DNA of 23,268 nt, from NCBI GenBank assembly GCA_016716885.1, contig JADJUV010000143.1:1-23268 (forward strand), written 5' to 3'. Each line of letters begins with the position of its first letter. Within the stretch, counting starts at the first letter, position 1. A model generated the notes under the pieces. That model saw only the letters and a program-made list of their open reading frames with translations. It searched no databases and had not been told where the DNA came from. A program made the translations under genes and the position numbers. Source of the DNA: Candidatus Trichofilum aggregatum (GTDB lineage Bacteria > Chloroflexota > Anaerolineae > Promineifilales > Promineifilaceae). Shown here piece by piece: positions 16,721-23,268 of this stretch.

Positions 16721-17956
16721 ATGCAACCTTCACAACCCCCCGAAGACCCCGTTCCCATGCGCGTGCGTATTTGTAGCCATGTGACCCAGGCCAAGTTTTT
16801 ACACATCGAAGATTCGTTGGCTATTGGCAAATTACGTCTGTTTGCCGGGACGTACCGCAAAGGCAACGGCATGGATGTTCACACCCATCATTTTATGGAT
16901 GTGGATGATGCTCGTGTCGTCTTTAACGCCCTGGCGATGGCTGAGCCGAACTTCACCTACAAAGAGTACAAAGGCACGGCCCAATCTGGTGGTAAGGTGA
17001 CCAGCCGGGTGCTGTCTGTGACGAGCAAAGGCGACCAGGTGTATCTGGAATTGAAAGCCGGGCCGGGCAAGAAGACACCCACTGGGGCAGTGACACCCAA
17101 CGGTAAAGCTGAGGTGGAAGCGAATGTGGCTTTCAAGACCTACGAAGCCCGGCGGTTAGGGCAGACGGTATTGGCTTACATTCAAGCCTGGGACATCCTG
17201 CGACTGATGGCCCATCGGAACCTGTTAGGCAAGATGGCGGCGTATGAACTGGTGCCGACTGCGAGCCAGAATGGGGTAAATGGCCGACCGACCAATGGCC
17301 GGGCACAACCAACCCGAACCACTGCCTCTAGTACATCATCGCCGACTACCCCCTCGCCCAATAAACCTGTAAACGGGAAACCGCACCCTACGGAGAATAA
17401 GCCAACCAACGCGGCCGCGACAACCCCAACAACAAAAACATCTCTACCAGGAGAGAAACCTGTGACCGGGGCACAACACCCAAGCAATGGGCAGACCTCA
17501 TCGGCCAACGCGGCCGCATCACCACCCATGCCAACAGCTAACAGCCAGCGGCTAGCGGCCAACGGCCCTCTCCCCACCCGTCCCGTCACCCGTCGTGGGC
17601 CAACGGGGCGAACAGGCCAGCAAGCAACGCCAGCAAATCAGGCTCCTGTCATGCCGCCGCTGGCAAAGCGACAGTCGCCAGTTGCGGCCGCGGCCTCTGT
17701 AACATCTGCCCCTTCGGTTTCTCGGCCCAATGGTGTTGTTCAGCAGACGGAGCAAGTGTCTCCTAAAGCGACAGCGATGGCTCAGGCTCTTTATGGATCG
17801 GATGAGCAACCGTTGCGTTATCGGAATGGGATGCTGGTGGATAAAGCGAATGAGGCTGAGGTAGCGGCGTTCCAGCAGTATCTGGTGGAGAAGAAGGGCG
17901 ATCCGCAGTCGCGGCCGCAACTGCGAACATACATGAAGCAGAAGTTGGCAGCATAA
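16721..17956 (+). CDS. 411-residue protein with conserved N-domain and disordered Asn-Gly/Pro/Thr linker
   Basis: ATG 16721, with AAAAGGAG 6 bases upstream; this site excludes the longer upstream frame. Residues 1-170 form a compact alpha/beta domain (RVRICSHVTQAKFLHIEDSL, KLRLFAGTYRKGNGMDVHTH, DVDDARVVFNALAMAE, VLAYIQAWDILRLMAHRNLL). The strand-rich pattern could be an OB- or Whirly/PurA-like nucleic-acid-binding fold, but I do not recognise a family. Residues about 180-340 are disordered (NGVNGRPTNGRAQPTR, NAAATTPTTKTS), with NG motifs like those in the helicase tail. A conserved-looking C-terminal helix pair follows (LRYRNGMLVDKANEAEV ... LRTYMKQKLAA). The layout (folded domain, long linker, short tail) is that of SSB-type hub proteins. 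Ends at a strong terminator. Confidence 0.8.
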   Translation: MQPSQPPEDPVPMRVRICSHVTQAKFLHIEDSLAIGKLRLFAGTYRKGNGMDVHTHHFMDVDDARVVFNALAMAEPNFTYKEYKGTAQSGGKVTSRVLSVTSKGDQVYLELKAGPGKKTPTGAVTPNGKAEVEANVAFKTYEARRLGQTVLAYIQAWDILRLMAHRNLLGKMAAYELVPTASQNGVNGRPTNGRAQPTRTTASSTSSPTTPSPNKPVNGKPHPTENKPTNAAATTPTTKTSLPGEKPVTGAQHPSNGQTSSANAAASPPMPTANSQRLAANGPLPTRPVTRRGPTGRTGQQATPANQAPVMPPLAKRQSPVAAAASVTSAPSVSRPNGVVQQTEQVSPKATAMAQALYGSDEQPLRYRNGMLVDKANEAEVAAFQQYLVEKKGDPQSRPQLRTYMKQKLAA

Positions 17957-17971
17957 TTGGCTCTCAAAAAG

Positions 17972-18012
17972 AACAACGACAAGCTATGTTCAAAACATAG
18001 CTTGTCGTTGTT
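17972..18012. terminator. Bidirectional rho-independent terminator
   Basis: Arms 17972-17990 and 17994-18012 are perfectly complementary over 19 bp with a 3-base loop. A T-run follows on the plus strand and an A-run precedes (T-run for the minus strand). It lies between two convergent genes and serves both. Confidence 0.9.
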
Positions 18013-18041
18013 TTATTTTTGCCGTCGAGTTTTATCGTCAA

Positions 18042-18761
18042 TCAGGTGGCGACTTCTTTTTTGTCGGCCTCTTTTTTGGCCCGTTGTAGGTGAACTGTCG
18101 TCACGGATTGAGTCAATACCCCAATGACGCCCATTTTTTTGTCGTTATAGGGGTAGCCCTCAATGATGAGTTTATCTTCGGGGTTCTGGATGGACTCTTC
18201 CACTTTGCGCCACTGTTTGCTGGCGATGTAGACGAGATAAACAGTCGGGTCCTGGCTGGGGAGTTCGGGTAGACCTTTGGGTAAGGCCGGGGGTTCGCGG
18301 CTGGCGAGAGTGATAACCACGAACGTATCTCGTTTGAGGATTTTGGCCGGTCGGCCAATGAGGGTGAGTTTCATGTTGGTTGCCACTCCGAGATGGGCTT
18401 TTAGTTGATTGTAAAGGGCCAGCCGTTCCGCATCACTCAGGGTGACGGTGGCTGGGAGTGCGGGTTTAGCCGGGCGTCGGGGGATGGGGAACAAGGCTTT
18501 CCGGTCTTCGGGGGAAACGCGGCCGCGAACCAGGTAAAAGAAGACACCCCCTGGCGTGCGGCGGCGTTGTTTGTCTTCGGTGAGCATACCCCCTTCCGCT
18601 TCGAGGCGGAGCGTATCGGCCAGGATGGTCTGGACAAACTCGGCCCCCATTCGTTCCAGAATGCGTGATATTTGCACGAGAACCCCGGGTTCTGTTTCCT
18701 GGAGTTGGGTGGCGATGGCAGTCACGGCTTCTTTGTCAGGTGGTGTACTTGATGGAGACAT
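18042..18761 (-). CDS. PHAX-type RNA-binding domain protein
   Basis: The start is ATG 18761 (MSPSSTPPDKEAVTAIATQL), with GAGGAAAA upstream; the open frame extends 29 codons further but that part looks non-coding. Residues about 15-92 match the RNA-binding domain of eukaryotic PHAX, whose hallmark is GGMLTEDKQRRRTPGGVFFY followed by LVRGRVS (human PHAX has a nearly identical RRRTPGGVF core). PHAX binds snRNA for nuclear export; some bacteria carry the domain, with unknown RNA targets. Residues about 125-230 form a beta-rich, possibly OB-like domain (MKLTLIGRPAKILKR, TVYLVYIASKQWRKVEESI, KLIIEGYPYNDKKMGVIGV). It converges on the 411-residue gene. A GCGGCCGC lies at 18519. Confidence 0.75.
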   Translation of the reverse strand: MSPSSTPPDKEAVTAIATQLQETEPGVLVQISRILERMGAEFVQTILADTLRLEAEGGMLTEDKQRRRTPGGVFFYLVRGRVSPEDRKALFPIPRRPAKPALPATVTLSDAERLALYNQLKAHLGVATNMKLTLIGRPAKILKRDTFVVITLASREPPALPKGLPELPSQDPTVYLVYIASKQWRKVEESIQNPEDKLIIEGYPYNDKKMGVIGVLTQSVTTVHLQRAKKEADKKEVAT

Positions 18762-18887
18762 AGGCTTATTTTCCTCTTCTCTCCGGTAACTGCCAACCTG
18801 TTTTTTGCCCAATTCCCCACTCCGTTTAGAATAGAGCCTCTGGGGCATTTGCTATCAGCCATCTTTTGGGGAGTATTCAACCATACA

Positions 18888-18950
18888 CCTTCTGTTGTCA
18901 TCTGCCTGGCTTGGCCAGGTGATGTTCTATTTGTGAGTGACGACAGAAGG
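18888..18950. promoter_or_regulatory. Nested inverted repeat upstream of the conflict locus
   Basis: CCTTCTGTTGTCA (18888-18900) pairs with TGACGACAGAAGG (18938-18950) with one G-T pair. Inside is a second hairpin, CCTGGC-TTG-GCCAGG (18905-18919). It sits in the divergent promoter region between the PHAX gene and the EAD-TIR genes, so an operator or a leader/attenuator RNA is plausible. Confidence 0.6.
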
Positions 18951-18972
18951 CCTGTCGGGGAATCTAACAAAC

Positions 18973-19379
18973 ATGTCCCAAATAGAGTCGCCCATCACCC
19001 TTCATCACGCAAGCCCGCGATCCTCTTTCCCCACATCTGGTCGGTCCAAGATCGTAAAGAACTGCTCATGCAAGCGTTCTTTACCGCCAACCGCTGGATT
19101 CTTGATCAAATTGAAGTGGATGGTTCTGCCAGCATTTTTGCCACCCATTGCTTGCAGGTTTTGCTAGAGCGAGACTGTTCTCTGGTGGAACATCTCCTGA
19201 TGACCGTTTATCGTAGCGAAGGGGAAACCACCCGAACGGCGATAGACCATCTGCTGATAGCGTTACACGACTTATGTGCTAACCAGCCGCCAACCCCATT
19301 TTCTTCCCCCAACCCATTGATCGACCATGGAAACAGGCGGGAATCATCGTCCCACCGTGTTTATCAGTTATGCCGATGA
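18973..19379 (+). CDS. Effector-associated domain (EAD) segment before TIR
   Basis: The clear domain is about 19045-19260: VQDRKELLMQAFF, RWILDQIEVDGSASIFATHC, LQVLLERDC, VEHLLMTVYRSEGETTR, AIDHLLIAL. It fits the small helical effector-associated domain 'R..LL..AF......LD.I...G....F...L...L......LL....' that links conflict-system proteins through homotypic contacts. The start is unclear. ATG 18973 (MSQIESPITLHH) is in another phase, and the only in-frame ATG, at 19069, lies inside the domain. It overlaps the TIR gene by 53 bases. It may be the N-terminus of the same polypeptide after one indel, or a separate coupled gene. Confidence 0.55.
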
Positions 19380-20187
19380 AGATAGGTTGTCGGCCGAGCG
19401 GTTACACCACGACCTGGCCCGGCATGGTCATGCCTGTTTCCTGGCCCAGTCGCGGCAAAAAGAAGATGAATGGCTGGCGGCAACGGCTGAAGGGTTGAGC
19501 CAATCGTATGCGGTTATTGTCGTGGTGGGCAACCGTACCCGGCAAGACCGCTGGGTGCAGGTCGAATTGCTGGCCGCCCTGGACAAACGAAAACAGATCA
19601 TTCCTTTCCTGGTCGGAGCGTACCCCTTGCCGGTCTGCCTGCCTGAAGACATCCCGACAATTCTGGGTTATGCGGATTATGACGCCAGTCTGACCCAACT
19701 GCTTAAGCGTCTGCCTACTCCCCCCACTACTGCTACCACATCCTGGACATCTCTGGATCCCCACTTAATACACCGGGCCGCCGAACTGGTCTACATGGAT
19801 CAGCTCAAATTGGCCGAACTCAAACATGTGGCCCAATACACCCCACGGCTGAGTGGGAACCGGGCGGTGCTTCTGCTGGATGGGTTAAACGAAATCCCGG
19901 CGCACCAGCACGCCCAAAAATACCGGCAACTGGATCAGTTCCTGGCCCGGTTCCCGGAGCTTATAGTGGTTGTGAGTTGCCGGGAGCAGGATTATCCGGC
20001 TGACCGTCAGTTGACTCTTGATCGTGTCACCATCTCCCCCCTGGACCCGGTGCGGGTACATGAGTTCATACACAACTACCTGGATCCACTTCATGGTGCC
20101 AAGGGGATGCCTTGTTCTGGCAACTGGCCGGGGCCAAAGCATCGCAGACCTATCAACGATTTATTGGTGATAAGGGTGAGCAGATAG
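19327..20187 (+). CDS. TIR domain plus N-terminal NACHT remnant
   Basis: ATG 19327. Residues 8-135 form a TIR domain: TVFISYADEDRLSAERLHHD (strand A and first loop), then DRWVQVELLAALDKR, where the Glu after Trp is at the NADase catalytic position of bacterial TIRs. After a Thr/Pro linker the NACHT Walker B appears at once: RAVLLLDGLNEIPAHQ, followed by LIVVVSCREQDYP and VTISPLDPVRVHEFI. No P-loop (GxxxxGK[T/S]) lies between the TIR and Walker B, which are only about 50 residues apart. The frame is lost near 20100 (GMPCSGNWPGP) and resumes in the next frame as FWQLAGAKASQTYQRFI. Confidence 0.8.
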   Translation: METGGNHRPTVFISYADEDRLSAERLHHDLARHGHACFLAQSRQKEDEWLAATAEGLSQSYAVIVVVGNRTRQDRWVQVELLAALDKRKQIIPFLVGAYPLPVCLPEDIPTILGYADYDASLTQLLKRLPTPPTTATTSWTSLDPHLIHRAAELVYMDQLKLAELKHVAQYTPRLSGNRAVLLLDGLNEIPAHQHAQKYRQLDQFLARFPELIVVVSCREQDYPADRQLTLDRVTISPLDPVRVHEFIHNYLDPLHGAKGMPCSGNWPGPKHRRPINDLLVIRVSR

Positions 20188-20239
20188 ACGATCCCTTCAC
20201 GACCTTTTGGTTGGTCCAAACCTTGCCTGATAACCTGAA

Positions 20240-21929
20240 GTGGGGTTGGTCAAACGACAACAATATCTATTGGCGAAATTGGCTCCGGACCGTGCCTACC
20301 CCGCCAGCCTGCTTCTCCTGGCCTTCAACCCCTACCTGCTGTTTATGTTATTGGATGTGTACCAGGCGCATGGGCGGGTCTTACCGGCCAATCGGGGGCA
20401 ACTGTTTGACCAGTTTGTGGCAACCTTGTTGGTGCGTGAACGGCTTCTAGGTTGGGATGCTCAGACCCATACCGTTGTTCAATTACCCCAAGGTGAGACG
20501 CTTCTGGCCCGTTTGTCGGCCCTGGCCCTGGCCATGCAGAAACAGCGGGGTGAAAACGAAGCGAGTGCCGGAGCTTTGACCGCCCTATCCCGCGATAAAA
20601 CCAGCCCCTATCTGGATGAAGGGCAACAATATCAGGCTGTCAGTGCCAATCTGGTTACGGTTGGGGCGGAGGTGCGTTTTACCCACCAGCTCTTGCAAGA
20701 ATATTTTGCCGCCCGGGCCATGCGGAGCTATTTGCAGGGACAGGCGGCGACGGGGGAGACTCGGTTATCTGTCAGCTCTATCTGGCAGAGTGTGACGGGG
20801 GAAACACGGTTATCGGCCCCAGCCATCTGGCGACCGGATAGGTGGTGGCAACCGACGAATTGGGAAGAAGCCACCATTCTCCTGGCCGGGTTATACGATA
20901 ATGATTGTACGCCGGTCATAGACTGGCTGGCTGAAGCTAATCCCGAACTGGCGGCCCGTTGTATGAGCGAAAGTGGGGCTTATACCCCTGACGAAACAAA
21001 AAAAAGATGGCGCGAGCGCTGGCTGACTCGCCTGACCGATGTGAGAAAAGAGCCAGATATCCGGGCACGGGCGGCTGTGGGCCGGGCGTTGGGCCGGGTG
21101 TACCTGGCCGATGGCACCCTACTGGATAACCGGCCAGGTGTCGGCATTGTGATTCGTGACGGGATGAAAATCCCTGATCTTGCCTGGGGCGAAGCCGTAC
21201 CGGCTGGCACTTACACGGTTGGCGGTGACAAGGATGCGGCTAGAAGTTTTGACCAACACCAGGTACCCATTCCGCAGGCTTATCGTCTGGCCCGGTATCC
21301 TATTACCTATGCCCAGTTTGCCTGTTTTATCGAGGCTCCTGATGTGAATGACCCACGGTGGTGGGACGGAATGCCAGCGGAACAAGAAGCGTATGGGACG
21401 GTTTACCCCCTACGTGAGTGGAGCGAACAAGCTTTTCCCTTTGGTAACCACCCCCGTGAGAATGTCAGTTGGTATCAGGCGGTCGCTTTTTGTCGCTGGT
21501 TGAGCGATAAGCTCGGGTACGCAGTAGAGTTACCTCACGAAGCCGAATGGGAAGTGGCGACTCGTTATTCTGATGGCCGACTATTTCCCTGGGGGAATGA
21601 GTTTGATGCGAGCAAAGCTAACACTCGCGAAGGCCAAGCTAGAATAGACCAGACTTCAGCGGTTGGGCTGTATCTCCAGGGGGCGCATGAGAAATTAGGT
21701 TTGTATGATCTGAGTGGTAATGTATGGGAGTGGTGTCAAAACAAATATGATGACCCGAATGAAGGCAAGGTGGATGGTAGTGGCGACGGGCGCGTGTTGC
21801 GCGGCGGTTCGTGGTACCCCTATCAGACTAACCGCTCGTGCCGCTTACCGTGACCGCGCTCATCCTAACTCCCGTGACTACGATGTGGGGTTCCGGGTGG
21901 TGTGTCGTCCCCCATCTCACGATCTCTGA
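20240..21929 (+). CDS. NACHT C-terminal region and FGE-sulfatase-fold domain
   Basis: This continues the TIR-NACHT gene after frame changes at about 20100 and 20240. NACHT tail: ASLLLLAFNPYLLFMLL, LPANRGQLFDQFVATLL, FTHQLLQEYFAARAM. A short helical section follows (IRARAAVGRALGRVYLADG). From about 21200 it is an FGE/SUMF1-fold domain: AGTYTVGGDK, RLARYPITYAQF, NVSWYQAVAFCRWLSDKLG, ELPHEAEWEVATR, LFPWGNEF, GLYDLSGNVWEWCQNKYD, VLRGGSWYPY. A one-base insertion near 21833 causes a false stop at 21853. The next frame (ARAAYRDRAHPNSRDYDVGF) completes the domain to 21929. The catalytic Cys pair of true formylglycine-generating enzymes is absent, so this is likely a ligand-binding C-lectin-like fold. 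Confidence 0.85.
21812..21902 (+). other. Candidate diversity-generating-retroelement variable region
   Basis: Codons after GGS-W are TAC CCC TAT CAG ACT AAC, then GCT CGT GCC GCT, then TAC CGT GAC CGC GCT CAT CCT AAC TCC CGT GAC TAC GAT. Most variable positions are NNC/NNT codons derivable from AAC or AAT by changing A only, between fixed frame residues (ARAA, R, P, R, GFRVV). This is the layout of DGR variable regions in FGE-fold targets. No template repeat or DGR RT is seen in this window. Confidence 0.45.
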
Positions 21930-21941
21930 CCTCTGCTCTTT

Positions 21942-21983
21942 GTCTGCGCAGCGGTAGCGTAGCAGACACTGCGCGAAGCGCAG
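21942..21983 (+). repeat. Paired hairpins just downstream of the FGE C-terminus
   Basis: GTCTGC (21942-21947) pairs with GCAGAC (21962-21967), and CTGCGC-GAA-GCGCAG (21969-21983) forms a 6-bp hairpin. The position, 40-80 bases after GFRVV, is where DGR variable regions often carry a hairpin or cruciform. It could equally be a short dispersed palindromic repeat. Confidence 0.55.
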
Positions 21984-22040
21984 GATCGCTAGCCAGAAAC
22001 AACGATGGCTTCGTGATTTTAACTTTGAAGGAAGAACATC

Positions 22041-22565
22041 ATGGATTTAATAGCGATTCAGCAACCCTTAACGCCAACTTTAATGAAGGAGAACTCAAGA
22101 CATTGTGTTTGAGTCTTAACGTTGATTATGATGATCTGCCCGATTCAGGTAAAGCCAATAAAGCTCGCGAGCTTGTTACCTATATGAGCCGGAGAGGACA
22201 ACTATCAGAATTGGAGAAGGCCATCATCAAAGCCCGCCCTCATCTGACCGATTCCGAGACACCGGTTGTGGTGACCCCACCATCTGGTGCCGCCCCTCGC
22301 TGGCGGTTACAGTCTGACGACTTCGAACGACTCGTTAATTTACTCAGCCCTACCAGAATTTCCGATCAAAGGAACAAGACTGGACTTTCTGGATGATATT
22401 TTTACTGGTTCGCCGCGTAAGCACGATATTCTGGGTTTACTCGACCCTGGATGGCGCACCCCGTGGTGCAGCGGTGCGTCTGATTACCGCCTGACCCAGT
22501 TTGGTCAGGAGATGAACCGACAGGAGACGTTGGGTGTTCTTATCAATGATTGCATGCCTATATAA
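22041..22565 (+). CDS. Two effector-associated domains (N-terminal part of trypsin gene), frameshifted
   Basis: ATG 22041, with a GGAAG site upstream (MDLIAIQQ). If one C is added to a CCC run near 22067, it continues into EAD 1: NANFNEGELKTLCLSLNVDY, DDLPDSGKANKARELVTYMS, RGQLSELEKAIIKARPHL. A Thr/Pro linker follows, then EAD 2 across a second shift: LQSDDFERLVNLLSP, LDFLDDIFTGSPRKHDILGL, RLTQFGQEMNRQETLGVLIN. EADs are small helical adaptors that pair like-with-like between proteins. EAD 2 follows the same pattern as the EAD before the TIR gene. The region stops at 22565, but coherent sequence carries on into a protease. Confidence 0.7.
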
Positions 22566-23268
22566 GTGGTGGTGCTGACGCCGATTTTCTCCATGACCTT
22601 TTACCCGTTATCCCAAAGGACGCTCACGGCCACTCGTGGCATCACGGATTGGCGGGCTTCTGAACGCCCAACCGATGTACAAGAGAAGATTATTGGCGAG
22701 AACACCTTACGCGATATTCGCATGTTGGAACTGGGGCTGGAAGCCGCTCGCGCCGTTGTGCGTATCGTCACCACCGAGAGTCTGGGTTCTGGATTCCTGG
22801 TGGGGCCGGGTCTTATCATGACCAACCACCATGTCATTCCATAATCGGCAAGAAGCGCAACCTTGCGCCTTTCAGTTTAATTACCAGTTGGACAAAAATC
22901 TGCAACCGGCAACTCTACGCGTCGGTCGTACCAAACCCGATGGCCTGTTTTACACCAATCCCGACCTGGACGTAACCGTGGTTGAAATCCTGGATGCGCC
23001 AACTGACGTTACCCCGGTGACACTGGCACGACAAAAAGTGCAAAAGGATAACCGGGTCAACATCATCCAACACCCGGTGGGCATTACAAGAAAATCTCCA
23101 TGCAGAACAATTTTGTGGCCTTTGCCGACACCCGCATCATCCAGTATCTAACCAGCACCGAACCTGGCTCATCTGGTTCGCCCGTTTTCAACAACGATTT
23201 TGTGGTGGTGGGTATTCATCACAGTGGGGCATGTTGCCGGAGCCAGGCAGTACTCAGACCTATTTGCG
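22566..23268 (+). CDS. Trypsin-like serine protease effector, partial
   Basis: Trypsin-2/HtrA-like protease in two or three frames. LELGLEAARAVVRIVTTESL and GSGFLVGPGLIMTNHHVIP give the oxyanion-side strand and catalytic His (second His, about 22830). Then FYTNPDLDVTVVEILDAP gives the catalytic Asp (about 22969), VNIIQHPVG follows, and TEPGSSGSPVFNND gives the catalytic Ser (about 23172), then VVVGIHHSG. All three triad residues are present. Frame changes lie near 22845, 23090 and 23230. The gene leaves the window. In conflict systems, EAD-fused trypsins are effectors thought to be activated by a linked NTPase sensor. The likely partner is the adjacent TIR-NACHT-FGE protein. Confidence 0.8.

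Noticed and set aside
21200..21929. Active formylglycine-generating enzyme
   Set aside because: The fold motifs are present but the paired catalytic cysteines near the C-terminus are absent, and there is no sulfatase gene nearby.
1..23268. tRNA, rRNA or attachment-site repeats
   Set aside because: No cloverleaf-like or rRNA-conserved sequence was recognised by eye on either strand, and no long direct repeat bounds the cassette inside the window.

Overview
Probable source. The window looks like Chloroflexota (Anaerolineae/Ardenticatenia-like) DNA, probably from a metagenome or long-read assembly. This is an inference from gene content: EAD/TIR/NACHT/FGE conflict proteins, a bacterial PHAX-type RNA-binding protein, an SNF2 helicase fused to an adenine-methylase-like domain, and large PKD/cadherin-like surface proteins. 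There is no rRNA, tRNA or ribosomal protein gene to anchor it. Many genes keep good protein homology across frame changes at homopolymers, so indel error in the sequence is a serious possibility beside real decay.

Left third (1-7.4 kb, minus strand, visibly A+T-richer). A run of five cell-envelope genes reads leftward. In order of transcription they are a secreted hypothetical protein, a pentapeptide-repeat lipoprotein, a lytic transglycosylase, a one-pass membrane protein with cadherin/tandem-95-like repeats, and a membrane-anchored PKD protein ending in a CAP domain that leaves the window. Each is broken by one or more frameshifts.

Middle (8.3-18.8 kb, G+C-richer). A cassette of DNA/RNA-transaction genes: a small unknown gene, a roughly 1,270-residue methyltransferase-SNF2 helicase, two unknown small genes, a SWIM zinc-finger protein with a DnaA domain I-like tail, an unknown 411-residue protein with a long disordered linker, and a convergent PHAX-domain protein. 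A 2.3-kb group II intron with a wrecked reverse transcriptase sits exactly in helicase motif V. The palindrome GCGGCCGC occurs 18 times in this cassette and once in the rest of the window. The intron has none, so the intron looks foreign.

Right (18.9-23.3 kb, plus strand). A biological-conflict locus: an effector-associated domain (EAD), a TIR-NACHT-FGE protein and an EAD-EAD-trypsin protein that leaves the window. The FGE C-terminus has the features of a diversity-generating-retroelement variable region, though no template or retroelement RT is visible here. In the established model of these systems, a NACHT sensor with a ligand-binding FGE domain is linked by EAD-EAD contacts to effectors (here a TIR NADase-like domain and a serine protease). 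The NACHT P-loop appears to be missing, so this copy may be defective or mis-assembled.
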